Shown: piece after piece, positions 33,394 through 41,727 of the stretch
How the letters are laid out: the number at the start of each line of letters is the position of its first letter
Numbering within the stretch: the stretch's first letter is position 1
Source of the DNA: Alkalicoccus saliphilus
Lineage (GTDB): Bacteria; Bacillota; Bacilli; Bacillales; Salisediminibacteriaceae
Assembly (NCBI RefSeq): GCF_003044065.1
Contig: NZ_PZJJ01000003.1
Span: 124,001 to 188,000 of the forward strand
DNA length: 64,000 bases
Direction of reading: 5' to 3'
Notes under the pieces: model-generated
Seen by the model: the letters and a program-made list of their open reading frames with translations, nothing else
Database searches by the model: none
What the model was told of the DNA's origin: nothing
Program-made: the position numbers and the translations under genes

Positions 33394-33620
33394 AGAGCCC
33401 TCTCATAAGGGACTCAACCATACTTTCAAGTTCCCGCTTCCCTGAAATAAAAAGCACTATGCTCGCTTTGAATCGTTGGAACGGAACGGTGAAAGTTTCA
33501 TATCCGTGTTGGATAACGGAAGTTGCTCAACGCATCATCTTCTGCTTCAAAACGTGGTGGATAGGGCATCACGTTCTGGTGGCACGGACGTTTATGGCTG
33601 AGCCTCTTATGAAGGGCTCT
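33394..33620. repeat. Intergenic element bounded by 21-22 bp imperfect inverted repeats
   Basis: AGAGCCCTCTCATAAGGGAC (from 33394) is matched in inverse orientation by GAGCCTCTTATGAAGGGCTC (from 33600). Between them is a further hairpin, with ACTTTCAAGTTCC near 33421 facing GGAACGGAACGGTGAAAGT near 33479-33497. There is no convincing protein in either strand. Most of the 400-bp gap between 33373 and 33774 is this element, followed by the terminator of the capD gene. It is MITE-like in build, but no target-site duplication was established. Confidence 0.55.
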
Positions 33621-33724
33621 ACTTATCTATACCCGATGACGGGTAAATTAAACCGCTTTCAAGAAGGGGGTTTTACTTATTCCAGGGGGTTTGAAGCAGC
33701 CTGGAAACTAAGAAAAGCTGTAAT

Positions 33725-33768
33725 AAAAAAGACTGTGACGCCTTTTGTCGGCATCACAGTCTTTTTTT
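33725..33768. terminator. Terminator at the end of the cap operon
   Basis: AAAAAAGACTGTGACGCC faces GGCATCACAGTCTTTTTTT, six bases after the capD stop codon on the minus strand. A/T runs on both sides make it potentially bidirectional. Confidence 0.88.
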
Positions 33769-33773
33769 GACGA

Positions 33774-35576
33774 TCAGTCTGCTGATTCGATCTGCCAGGA
33801 GCCGTTTCGGCGCTGGTCACCGCCGCCGTACATTCCTGTTACGTTACCATTGTCATCGAGAACAATCCCGAGTCCCTGGATACCTCCATAGAACAGATCG
33901 GAATCATTTCCTACAACAGAGTACCCCATGTTTCGCAGATCCTCTACAGTTTCGTCCGGGAAGTCCGTATCTTCCACGTACGTCACGTCGTTTTCGTTAT
34001 AAAAACGAGGGTGTTGAATAGCTTCCTGAAGAGACAGAGGTTCTCCATCGTCAGTCAGGCCGTGCTGGTAACGCATGGCTGTCTGGAACAGCATTGCCGG
34101 AATGCGTCGTCCACCCGGTGAACCGAGACCAAGTACAGGTTTACCCTGTTCCTCAAAAATCATCGGAGAAACGAATGTACGCGGACGTTTACCCGGCTCA
34201 TAGCGGTTCATGTCCGTATCGCTGTCGCTGAAGTTTGTCATCTGGTTGTTCATGAAAATCCCATCCACGTGGATACCAGATCCGTAAAACTCCCCGAGAG
34301 AATGAGTGGCAGAAACCATGCGTCCTTCTGTATCCGTAACAACGAAATGAGTTGTATGCCGGCTGTCTGCTTCTTCTGCCGGTGTATTGAAAAGTTCTTC
34401 ATCCGCGCCCGTGATCGTTTCAGTGTCGACTCTTGTGAGCATTGTTTCCAGAGCGTCCGCTCCCGTCAGCCGCTGGTGGTCAATGTTATCAAACCCGGGG
34501 TCACCAAGCGTATCGAGACGATAGGAATAGGCCGAGCGTGTTATTTCATTTATAAGATGCATGTAGGCTGCTTCGTTTTCCGGCTCATTCACGAGCGCTT
34601 CCATCGAAGCTTCGCCTTCTGTTATTTGCTCAAGGTCCGGGCTGTTGGCAATTGCGTCTGCCATCTGCAGTGCCTGAACAACAACTGCACCGGAGGAAGG
34701 GGAAGGACCGCCGTGAACGATCTGGTCGCCAATTTCGGCACTGACCGGATCACGAACATCCGACTCATATGCTGCAAAGTCTTCCATCGTAAAATCAGTC
34801 TGTGACGTAATGGATTCTGCAACCGAACCGGTGTAGAACGTGTCCGCTCCTTCTTCCTGAATCGCACGGAGCGTTTCAGCCAGTTCCGGCTGTTCGAGCG
34901 TTTCATTTACTTCCAGCGTCTGGCCATCCGGGAAAAAGCGCTCCTGGTTTTCACCGCTCAGCTCAAGACGGCGTACAGCGTTACCTGTCTGGCGGTTGAA
35001 AATATTACCTACCTGGAAACCTTCCTCCGCTGTTTGTACAGCGTCTTCCATCAAGTCTTCCCAAGGCAGCGACGCATAGTCGGTGTGAATATGTTCCATC
35101 CCTTTAACCAGACCCGGTACAGCTGCTCCACGGGCCGGCCATGAACCGCTCGTAGGGGCCGACTCGCGGTAATCGTAGCTTGCAATACCGTCTTCCGGAT
35201 CGTGAACGAGCATAACACCGCCGCCGCCGATACCGGAACCGTAAGGCTCCACAACGTTAAGCATAAAGGAAACTGCGATGGCTGCGTCCACCGCGTTGCC
35301 GCCGTTTTCCATCACTTCCATACCTACATCGGCTGCAAGAGGATGGATCGCACTCACGCCGTAAACATCGACAGACGCTTCGCCGGTTTCATTATTACCC
35401 CCAGCTGCAGGATCCACATCGACAGAGTCTACCTGCCTGTCCTGAAAGTCCGCTCCGGAGTACGGCTCACGAAACGGATCGAATTCGTCTACAAAGTAGA
35501 CATTCCAGGCAAGAAGACCGACAAAAATAATAGAAGCGGAGATATATGTCCACCTTAAATAAGGTTTGTAATTCAT
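33774..35576 (-). CDS. ggt: Gamma-glutamyltransferase, CapD/PgsD-like
   Basis: A 600-residue N-terminal nucleophile hydrolase. An N-terminal membrane anchor (about residues 11-29) is followed by an acidic linker, the large-subunit region ('AIHPLAADVGMEVMENGGNAVDAA', 'EPYGSGIGGGGVMLVHD') and the self-cleavage site, whose Thr is at about 408-409 in 'ADSRHTTHFVV'. The small subunit has 'LGLGSPGGRRIPAMLFQ'. In cap operons this enzyme cuts poly-gamma-glutamate and can link it to peptidoglycan (CapD of B. anthracis); membrane anchoring and location support that role over glutathione turnover. It overlaps capA by 4 nt and ends the operon. Confidence 0.93.
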   Translation of the reverse strand: MNYKPYLRWTYISASIIFVGLLAWNVYFVDEFDPFREPYSGADFQDRQVDSVDVDPAAGGNNETGEASVDVYGVSAIHPLAADVGMEVMENGGNAVDAAIAVSFMLNVVEPYGSGIGGGGVMLVHDPEDGIASYDYRESAPTSGSWPARGAAVPGLVKGMEHIHTDYASLPWEDLMEDAVQTAEEGFQVGNIFNRQTGNAVRRLELSGENQERFFPDGQTLEVNETLEQPELAETLRAIQEEGADTFYTGSVAESITSQTDFTMEDFAAYESDVRDPVSAEIGDQIVHGGPSPSSGAVVVQALQMADAIANSPDLEQITEGEASMEALVNEPENEAAYMHLINEITRSAYSYRLDTLGDPGFDNIDHQRLTGADALETMLTRVDTETITGADEELFNTPAEEADSRHTTHFVVTDTEGRMVSATHSLGEFYGSGIHVDGIFMNNQMTNFSDSDTDMNRYEPGKRPRTFVSPMIFEEQGKPVLGLGSPGGRRIPAMLFQTAMRYQHGLTDDGEPLSLQEAIQHPRFYNENDVTYVEDTDFPDETVEDLRNMGYSVVGNDSDLFYGGIQGLGIVLDDNGNVTGMYGGGDQRRNGSWQIESAD

Positions 35577-36919
35577 GTTGTGTCACCTACTCCTTCTAAA
35601 ATACCGGCTGCGTCAAGGTCTATTTTCAGACGTCCGTCTTCTACAGTCCAGTAGTCATTATCAAGATCTTTTCGGAGCGTCTGGAAAATTCGGAAGTCTC
35701 TGTAAGGTTTCAGAATGCCGGATGTTTCTCTCGGCATCGTATCAAGAACAGCCATCGGGACGAACGACACTTCTTTGGAACCGTCATCGAGAAAATCAAG
35801 CTGGGCCATCGTGGATTCCTTCGTCCGGCTCCAGCCCTGGTCAAATACAAAGTTCCCAAGGCTGTTAATCACAAGAGCGCGGTGTCCATCGCGGCCTTCC
35901 CGCACTGTGATTGGCTCCAGTACGTGGGAGTGGTGACCGATAATAATATCAGCCCCGTAGTTGGTCATATACTGGGCAAGTTCTTCCTGGCGGTCACTGT
36001 AGCCTACCTGGTATTCTTCCCCCCAGTGTGTCTGGACCATGACAACATCGACGCCAAGGCCTCCATCTTCAACAGGCGCTTTCGCATCAAGCAGGCGCTG
36101 CCTAAGTTCCGGCAGGTGAACGTCACTTGTGAACACTCCGCCTACGTAATCAGAGGCACTGAAGCCCTGAACGAAGACATCCGTAAAGCCGATAATACCG
36201 AAGCGGAGGCCGTCTTCGTTTTCAAACGTGTGTACGCGGGAAGCATCTAGTGCTTCTCTCTCCGAACCGTCGAAGTTTTCGACCGGATCCGGTATCTCCG
36301 GGGCTTCTTCAGATCCTTCCGGTAAGAGTGCTCTCCGATCCGGATAGGGATCAATCCCAAGAGCGTCTCCGATACCGAGAAGCTCAAGGTTTGTTTCGGC
36401 TCCGTACTCCAGCGTCTGCTGCAAAGAAAGGTCGCCGTAGTCAAGCGCGTGGTTATTAGCTGCGGAAATAGAATCAAAGCCGGCCCGCTCTATAGCACCG
36501 AGCGAATCCGGATGGGCATAAAAGTGGATTCCCTTGTTATGAAGTTCGGCATCGTCGATCTGTTCTTCTATTTCCGGAATATCATCATTAATGACCGGTG
36601 ACTCAAAGTTACCTGTCGTATGATCGGACTCCTCGAAGTAAGGGGTGACATAGTCGAACACGCGGTCGATTGGTTCGCCGCTCTGTTCTGCCGCTTCCCG
36701 AACGTGCCGGCCCGTCATTATGTCCCCGACCATGGATATGCGGTACTCCACATTATCCGGGCGGGTTTCTTCCGGTTCTTCACCCGGCGTGAACATGCTG
36801 TGTGCAAAAAAAGGAATCGCCAGCACACCGAGAACAATTAATGAATCACGCAGAGCTGTTTTTTTATGTTTGATCTGCATGAGCTTCATGCGTTCTTGAA
36901 ACGTGAATTCTCGCTCCAT
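35573..36919 (-). CDS. capA: Poly-gamma-glutamate synthesis protein CapA (PgsA)
   Basis: A 448-residue membrane-anchored metallophosphatase-fold protein. A hydrophobic segment near residues 24-43 anchors it; the extracytoplasmic domain has 'ISMVGDIMTGRHV' (metal Asp), 'TTGNFESPVI', 'SAANNHALDYG' (N-N-H-x-x-D motif), 'VVMVQTHWGEEYQ' and 'IIIGHHSHVLEPI'. CapA is needed for polymer export and assembly with CapB and CapC. The ATG follows AGGTGA. It starts 19 nt after capC and overlaps capD by 4 nt. Many insertions are rich in Glu/Asp, as expected for a salt-exposed surface. Confidence 0.94.
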   Translation of the reverse strand: MEREFTFQERMKLMQIKHKKTALRDSLIVLGVLAIPFFAHSMFTPGEEPEETRPDNVEYRISMVGDIMTGRHVREAAEQSGEPIDRVFDYVTPYFEESDHTTGNFESPVINDDIPEIEEQIDDAELHNKGIHFYAHPDSLGAIERAGFDSISAANNHALDYGDLSLQQTLEYGAETNLELLGIGDALGIDPYPDRRALLPEGSEEAPEIPDPVENFDGSEREALDASRVHTFENEDGLRFGIIGFTDVFVQGFSASDYVGGVFTSDVHLPELRQRLLDAKAPVEDGGLGVDVVMVQTHWGEEYQVGYSDRQEELAQYMTNYGADIIIGHHSHVLEPITVREGRDGHRALVINSLGNFVFDQGWSRTKESTMAQLDFLDDGSKEVSFVPMAVLDTMPRETSGILKPYRDFRIFQTLRKDLDNDYWTVEDGRLKIDLDAAGILEGVGDTT

Positions 36920-36938
36920 AGTTTAGTTTCACCTGCTT

Positions 36939-37388
36939 TTAGAATAAATGATAGACAGTAATAATAACGAACGTGGCAAAGGCGATAATGAAAGTGGATG
37001 AGAAAGTAGGGAGGATGCCCTGCTTCTGGATCGAGTTAGCGATTAATCCGGGCACGATAACACCGATCCCTCTCAGCTCGAATATCTCAAACCCTACCAG
37101 AGGATAAGAAAAATCCGTAGCCATCTTCAGGAGTATACCGACGGCCAGCATGGCGCCGAATTTCCTCCGTCCATAAAGCACCGTGAGACGTCCAATCACC
37201 TGTGTAACAATCAAATAAGTCAGTATACTAATGGCAGCAACGACGACAAGATACATAATCTGGTCGAATACGAGCGCAAGATATCCCGGCACTACAAGGC
37301 CGGCCGGTACAATACCGGTTTTTTCTGCATAAAGCAGTGACAATAAAACCCCAATAACAATCGCAATGTATAAATCAGTACCAAACAA
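36939..37388 (-). CDS. capC: Poly-gamma-glutamate synthesis protein CapC (PgsC)
   Basis: A 149-residue membrane protein with about four or five helices. 'EKTGIVPAGLVVPGYLALVFD' and 'FELRGIGVIVPGLIANSIQKQGILPT' are the two repeated family segments. It forms the membrane synthase with CapB. The start is a TTG at 37388 with AAAGGAGCT 8 nt upstream. It is separated from capB by a 117-bp gap holding a strong stem-loop. Confidence 0.93.
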   Translation of the reverse strand: MFGTDLYIAIVIGVLLSLLYAEKTGIVPAGLVVPGYLALVFDQIMYLVVVAAISILTYLIVTQVIGRLTVLYGRRKFGAMLAVGILLKMATDFSYPLVGFEIFELRGIGVIVPGLIANSIQKQGILPTFSSTFIIAFATFVIITVYHLF

Positions 37389-37464
37389 GCTCAGCCAGCT
37401 CCTTTTTTAAAATGTTTAATTCTGCTCTTAATTCCAATTCAATGAAAAACCTATGTAAGGTGAG

Positions 37465-37494
37465 CAGGCTGTTCCAGGTAGAAGGAACAGCCTG
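37465..37494. promoter_or_regulatory. Intercistronic stem-loop between capB and capC
   Basis: An 11-bp perfect stem, CAGGCTGTTCC (37465-37475) with GGAACAGCCTG (37484-37494), closes an 8-nt loop. On the minus strand no T run follows (the next bases are CTCACC), so it is more likely an mRNA-processing or stability element, or a partial terminator, than a full one. Confidence 0.6.
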
Positions 37495-37505
37495 TAGTTG
37501 CCTTT

Positions 37506-38771
37506 TTAATTCTGCTCGGCGAGAAGCCGGGCCCGGCTAGCTGAAATGGATTTCTCAGCTTTTTTCTTTTCTTTTTCAGGAAACTTCCGGCGGCGCTTTT
37601 CATCGAGCTCTTCGATCGCATCCGCAATTTCCTGTCCACCTCCGTGAATATTTCCTATTCCGTAAAGCAGTGTCTGCTCTGGGAGGTCTTTAATAGTCCG
37701 GATAATTTTATCCGTGCTTTCCTTTTCCAGGTTGATCAGTCTGGAAGCGGGAAGCTCTCCCCGCTCATGGGCCTGAACAATCGGGCTTACGCTTTTTCCG
37801 ACAAGAATAAGTGTATCCATTTCAAGGTTTGGAAGTACTTCTTCCGCGAACTGGATCGTGCGGTCCACCCGGTCATCACGGCAGTTCATAATAACGGCTT
37901 TATGCTGGGAAGGGTAGTTGGAACTAAGCACCTTATTCCAGATATTCATCGTCGATGTGGCATCGTTGGCAGCAAACCCATTAAAGAAGTAGCTGGGTTC
38001 TTCTGCTTCGCCAAACGTATGAATCCTCATCGCTCCCGGATCGACTGGGGCATTCAGCATACCTCGGAGAGCCGTTTCCCGGTCAATATCGAGAATGTCT
38101 GCCACGGCCAGGCCGATCGCGGCGTTCTCAGCAAACATCATGTAAGGAAACTGCTGCAGATATTCTTCTTCGATGCCTTCTGTGGAAAAAAAGACAACTT
38201 CTGAATTTTTAGATGCTGCAACCCGCCGGAAAAACCGGGAATATTTTGTTTCGGGCATGACGACGTAGCCGTTTCTTGGAATCGTACGGGAAAAAGCTTC
38301 CGCGATCTGATCAAGCGTAGGTCCCATAACGTCCAGGTGGTCTTCGATGATATTTGTAATAACCGTAATATGAGGTTTTACAAAATTCTCTTCGAACACC
38401 CTCTGATACTCAGGGTTTACAGCCATACATTCTGCCGTGAATGTTTCAACATTCCGTCGGGCCACCTGATTGTTGATAATTTTCTGCTCGGAAATATTAG
38501 CCCCCTGCAGACTCCGCATGATCGGCTCTTCTTCTTCCTGATCCGAGTAGAAAAGGCGCGGCGACGTACCTGTCGTTTTCCCGGCAGCCCGGTGGCCGGC
38601 TTCCGTCGTGATTCCCATGATCAGGCGGGTTACTGTCGATTTCCCGCGGACACCATTTACAAGTATCCGGTTCGGAATCCGGTCGATGTGGCGGTCCATT
38701 TTACGACGTTCCTTGAATCCTACGTAAAAAACCGCCACCGCAAACAGGCTTAAATAAAATAATTCGTGCAT
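37506..38771 (-). CDS. capB: Poly-gamma-glutamate synthase CapB (PgsB)
   Basis: A 421-residue Mur-ligase-like ATP-dependent glutamate polymerase. An N-terminal hydrophobic helix (about 4-18) anchors it. The P-loop 'LVNGVRGKSTVTRLIMG' lies at about residues 38-54. 'AGKTTGTSPRL', 'ECMAVNPEYQ', 'ITNIIEDHLDVMGPT' and 'IMNCRDDRVDRT' are CapB signatures. A Lys/Glu/Arg-rich tail follows from about residue 385. GGGAGG precedes the ATG. It is the first gene of the capB-capC-capA-capD operon, with 275 bp of divergent upstream space shared with mqnB. Confidence 0.95.
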   Translation of the reverse strand: MHELFYLSLFAVAVFYVGFKERRKMDRHIDRIPNRILVNGVRGKSTVTRLIMGITTEAGHRAAGKTTGTSPRLFYSDQEEEEPIMRSLQGANISEQKIINNQVARRNVETFTAECMAVNPEYQRVFEENFVKPHITVITNIIEDHLDVMGPTLDQIAEAFSRTIPRNGYVVMPETKYSRFFRRVAASKNSEVVFFSTEGIEEEYLQQFPYMMFAENAAIGLAVADILDIDRETALRGMLNAPVDPGAMRIHTFGEAEEPSYFFNGFAANDATSTMNIWNKVLSSNYPSQHKAVIMNCRDDRVDRTIQFAEEVLPNLEMDTLILVGKSVSPIVQAHERGELPASRLINLEKESTDKIIRTIKDLPEQTLLYGIGNIHGGGQEIADAIEELDEKRRRKFPEKEKKKAEKSISASRARLLAEQN

Positions 38772-39046
38772 ATTCAGTTACCTCCCGTTGTATCTTTCAG
38801 CTGACGATGGCTCTGCCGGACAAAAATCTGCTCTATATAAATCCCTCTTGTTTTCCAATATGGATAGTTTTACACCGAATAACATTATATCAGAAACGGG
38901 GGTGGAAAGTAAGAAGAGTTTTGTCTTTTACACATGGAGCCGGAGCGGGCATTTCAATTATACATTCTTCCTGCTAAACTGAAACCAGTTTATTATTAAG
39001 AACCTTAAAAAAATAACAAAAAACTGAAAGGACATCAACAGCTTAT

Positions 39047-39679
39047 ATGAAAAACATATTAATTTTAACCGCTGTGGAAAAAGAAAGAAAAGCTGTCCAG
39101 GATGGAATTGGAACAGATCCGTCCTGGCAGACAGCTCTGTGCGGATTTGGGCCGGTGGAAGCGGCAGTAAGGACGGCTGTACTTCTCGGAACAAACAAAC
39201 CGGATATCGTTATTAATGCGGGAGTAGCAGGAGGGTTTGCCGGAAGAAGTTCTATAGGCGATACAGTTCTCGGCTCCGAAAGTATTCTTGCGGATCTCGG
39301 GGCAGAGTCGCCGGATGGATTTATCAACGCAGAGGATCTCGGTTTCGGTAAAAATACGTGGCACACAAACATAGCTGAATCGGTCCTGCCGGCTTTTCCT
39401 GCCGAAACAACCCACGTTGGCCAGATTCTGACGGTTTCTACGGCTACCGGTACCGACAGCGGCGAACGGAACCTTCGTATAAGATATCCGGAAGCCTTCG
39501 CAGAAGCGATGGAGGGAGCAGGAGTCGCCTCTGCCGCCGACGCCGCGGGTATTCCTTATCTCGAACTGCGGACGATATCCAACAAAGTCGGTCCGCGTGA
39601 TCTGGGAGGATGGGAGCTTTCAAGAGCACTTACCGCCCTGACAGATTCGCTACGTCTATTAAAGGAGGCATTAAAATGA
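39047..39679 (+). CDS. mqnB: Futalosine hydrolase MqnB
   Basis: A 210-residue MTA/SAH-nucleosidase-like enzyme that removes the base from futalosine (or 6-amino-6-deoxyfutalosine) in the alternative menaquinone pathway. The N-terminal 'LILTAVEKERKAV' matches the family's base-proximal loop; 'VINAGVAGGFA' follows; 'LTVSTATGTD' and 'DAAGIPYLELRTISNKVGPRD' carry the ribose- and base-contacting residues that separate MqnB from Pfs. The start follows GAAAGGACAT. The stop overlaps mqnD (ATGA). Confidence 0.92.
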   Translation: MKNILILTAVEKERKAVQDGIGTDPSWQTALCGFGPVEAAVRTAVLLGTNKPDIVINAGVAGGFAGRSSIGDTVLGSESILADLGAESPDGFINAEDLGFGKNTWHTNIAESVLPAFPAETTHVGQILTVSTATGTDSGERNLRIRYPEAFAEAMEGAGVASAADAAGIPYLELRTISNKVGPRDLGGWELSRALTALTDSLRLLKEALK

Positions 39680-40539
39680 AAATAGCATTTTCTCCCTGTC
39701 CGAATGACACGTTTATTTTTCACGGGCTTGTCCATGACAGCGTGCCGGGGGCAGAAAAAGTCGAAGTTACCTATGCGGATATTGATAAAACAAATACGTG
39801 GGCTGCAGAGCAGACGGGCCCGGAAGTAATGAAAATTTCCTACGCGGCTTTTCCCTATGCCGCAGAAAATTATCAGCTGATCCAGTGCGGAGGGGCACTG
39901 GGAAGAGGATGCGGCCCGCTCGTGCTGACAAAAGAAGCAAAGCAGCCAGACGATTTAAAAGGTAAAACAGTCGCTGTCCCAAGTGAACGATCCACGGCTT
40001 ATATGCTTTTCCGTCTCTGGCAGGCCCAGAAGCTTCCGGAGGAAAAAGCAGAAATTATCGTTCTGCCGTTTGATGAAATTATGCCGGCAGTACAGAGCGG
40101 AAGCGTAGATGCCGGACTGGTCATTCACGAGGCGCGCTTCACGTACAAAAACTACGGCCTGTCAATGCTTGTGGACCTTGGAGAATGGTGGGAGGAAGAT
40201 ACGGGAGCGCCGATCCCTCTCGGAGCAATTATTGCCCGTAAAGGAGTGGACAGCGAAAAACTGGCTGCATCCATCAGAACTTCTCTGCATCAGGCCTGGG
40301 AGACCCCCGATAATACGATGGACTACGTGATGGAGCATGCTCAGGAAATGTCGCGGGAAGTTGCTCAGTCCCACATTGATCTCTATGTCAATGAATATTC
40401 CATGGCTCTTGGCAGCCAGGGGAGATATGCGGTGGAGACTCTTTTACGCCGTGCAGCAGAAGAAGGGCTTGTGCCCGAAGTGGAATGGGAAAAAGTCTGG
40501 AATACCGGCAATTCTCCTGAAAAGGTTCAGAAGCAGTAA
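39676..40539 (+). CDS. mqnD: 1,4-dihydroxy-6-naphthoate synthase MqnD
   Basis: A 287-residue periplasmic-binding-protein-fold enzyme that turns cyclic dehypoxanthinyl futalosine into 1,4-dihydroxy-6-naphthoate. The N-terminal motif 'IAFSPCPNDTFIFHGL' is diagnostic. 'VMKISYAAFPYA', 'GCGPLVLTK' and 'DAGLVIHEARFTY' (catalytic His region) are also seen. The ATG follows AAAGGAGG and overlaps mqnB by 4 nt. Together the pair shows use of the futalosine route, known for some Bacillaceae such as B. halodurans; other mqn genes are not in the window. Confidence 0.95.
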   Translation: MKIAFSPCPNDTFIFHGLVHDSVPGAEKVEVTYADIDKTNTWAAEQTGPEVMKISYAAFPYAAENYQLIQCGGALGRGCGPLVLTKEAKQPDDLKGKTVAVPSERSTAYMLFRLWQAQKLPEEKAEIIVLPFDEIMPAVQSGSVDAGLVIHEARFTYKNYGLSMLVDLGEWWEEDTGAPIPLGAIIARKGVDSEKLAASIRTSLHQAWETPDNTMDYVMEHAQEMSREVAQSHIDLYVNEYSMALGSQGRYAVETLLRRAAEEGLVPEVEWEKVWNTGNSPEKVQKQ

Positions 40540-40627
40540 ATTCTGATTTTTTTTCTGAATAGTGGTTTAATTAACCTCCGGATAGGGAAACGGAAGGTTA
40601 AAGACATTATTCAAGGAGGAATTGTTT

Positions 40628-40960
40628 ATGAACGATCTGCAGAAAGAGGAACTCACAAAAATTCTTCACGAATGTATGGAAGCCTGTAACCACTGCTATG
40701 ACGCGTGTCTTCAAGAAGAAGACGTGAACATGATGGCTAACTGTATCCGCCTCGACCGGGAATGCGCAGACATCTGCGGCTTTACGGAACAGGCGCTGCA
40801 AAGGGATACGCCGTTTTTAGAAGAACTGCTTAAAGTCTGCGAAACGGTGTGTAAAGCATGTGCAGACGAATGCCGTCAGCACAGCCACGACCACTGCAGA
40901 CACTGTGCAGAGATGTGTGACCGGTGCGCAGAAGCATGCCGTAGCTATCAGGGCATGTAA
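40628..40960 (+). CDS. Cys-rich four-helix-bundle protein (copper-storage Csp / DUF326-like)
   Basis: A 110-residue cytosolic protein with 16 Cys and several His residues, arranged along helices as C-x3-C-x2-C-x3-C ('CMEACNHCYDAC') and near the end 'CRHCAEMCDRCAEAC'. This is the layout of Csp copper-storage proteins and YhjQ-like DUF326 proteins, in which Cys line the core of a four-helix bundle and bind many Cu(I). No signal peptide, so a cytosolic Csp3-like form. AAGGAGGAA precedes the ATG at 40628. No copper genes adjoin. The metal is inferred from the family. Confidence 0.85.
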   Translation: MNDLQKEELTKILHECMEACNHCYDACLQEEDVNMMANCIRLDRECADICGFTEQALQRDTPFLEELLKVCETVCKACADECRQHSHDHCRHCAEMCDRCAEACRSYQGM

Positions 40961-41032
40961 TAAACGGGCAGCAACATAATCCTTTAAAAGAAACACTGTT
41001 CCGAATATAAAGAGGTAACACTTCAGTTCTAA

Positions 41033-41076
41033 AAAAGAGGCTGATGCTCCAGGAGATTGGAGCATCAGCCTCTTTT
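41033..41076. terminator. Strong bidirectional terminator
   Basis: A perfect 18-bp stem, AAAAGAGGCTGATGCTCC with its complement at 41059-41076, lies between the convergent Cys-rich protein gene and thiW. Confidence 0.93.
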
Positions 41077-41147
41077 CAGCTTGTTTATCTTTCTAATACT
41101 GTCAATCAGCTCCCGCTCTTATCAGGAGAGGGGGGAGTAACAGAACC

Positions 41148-41639
41148 TTACTTTTTTCCTTCCGATGCCCAATCCGGCTTCCACCGGCTGAGAATAAGGA
41201 GAGCAATGGCAGCTCCGGCCCCGCTGCTTATAAGAAAGCCGGGAACAAAGGCAAGTACAGCTGCCGGCTGGCCTAGAAAAAAGGTCACGATCGGTACGGC
41301 AAGCAGCGAACCGAGCACAGCTGTACCAATAATTTCACCAATGGCAGCCATCCAGGTTTTTTGTTTCCAGCGGTAAAACAGCCCTGCAAGCAGAGCGCCG
41401 ATCATACCGCCGGGGAAGGCGAGTATCGTTCCCAGCCCCATCAGATTCCGGAGAAGACCGATAACAAAAGCAATCATCACGGCGGGCCCGGGGCCTAGAA
41501 GTACTGCCGCCATGACGTTGACAGCATGCTGCACAGGGTAGGCCCGGGCGACACCGGTCGGAAACCAGATGAAAGCAGCACCTACAATTCCAACAGCCGT
41601 AAACATCGCCATAATCGTCAGTTTTTTCGTGTTATTCAT
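41148..41639 (-). CDS. thiW: ThiW, ECF transporter substrate-binding subunit
   Basis: A 163-residue S-component with five or six membrane helices, probably for the thiazole precursor of thiamine. 'FPTGVARAYPVQHAVNVMAAVLLGP' near the N-terminus and 'LGTILAFPGGMIGALLAGL' are ThiW signatures. It needs shared EcfA/A'/T modules encoded elsewhere. GGGAGG precedes the ATG. ThiW genes are often under TPP riboswitches, but none is visible in the 88 bp upstream, where instead the terminator of the sortase gene lies. Confidence 0.9.
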   Translation of the reverse strand: MNNTKKLTIMAMFTAVGIVGAAFIWFPTGVARAYPVQHAVNVMAAVLLGPGPAVMIAFVIGLLRNLMGLGTILAFPGGMIGALLAGLFYRWKQKTWMAAIGEIIGTAVLGSLLAVPIVTFFLGQPAAVLAFVPGFLISSGAGAAIALLILSRWKPDWASEGKK

Positions 41640-41692
41640 AGGCTACCTCCCGATAATTTTAGTTGTCACTTATTGTAACTTAAGCAGCACAT

Positions 41693-41725
41693 AAAAAAAC
41701 ACCCCGACAAAGTCAGGGTGAAAAA
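41693..41725 (-). terminator. Rho-independent terminator of the class F-like sortase gene
   Basis: On the minus strand CACCCTGAC - TTT - GTCGGGGTG is followed by TTTTTTT, three nucleotides after the sortase stop. Confidence 0.85.
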
Positions 41726-41727
41726 AT

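Noticed and set aside
33351-33770. A 139-residue plus-strand frame after the small membrane protein
   Set aside because: It overlaps the previous gene's end, spans the inverted-repeat element and a terminator, and has no ribosome binding site or known motif.
41640-41700. A TPP riboswitch upstream of thiW
   Set aside because: Expected from family habits, but the THI-box core (CTGAGA, ACCTGATCTGG) is not present in this short gap.
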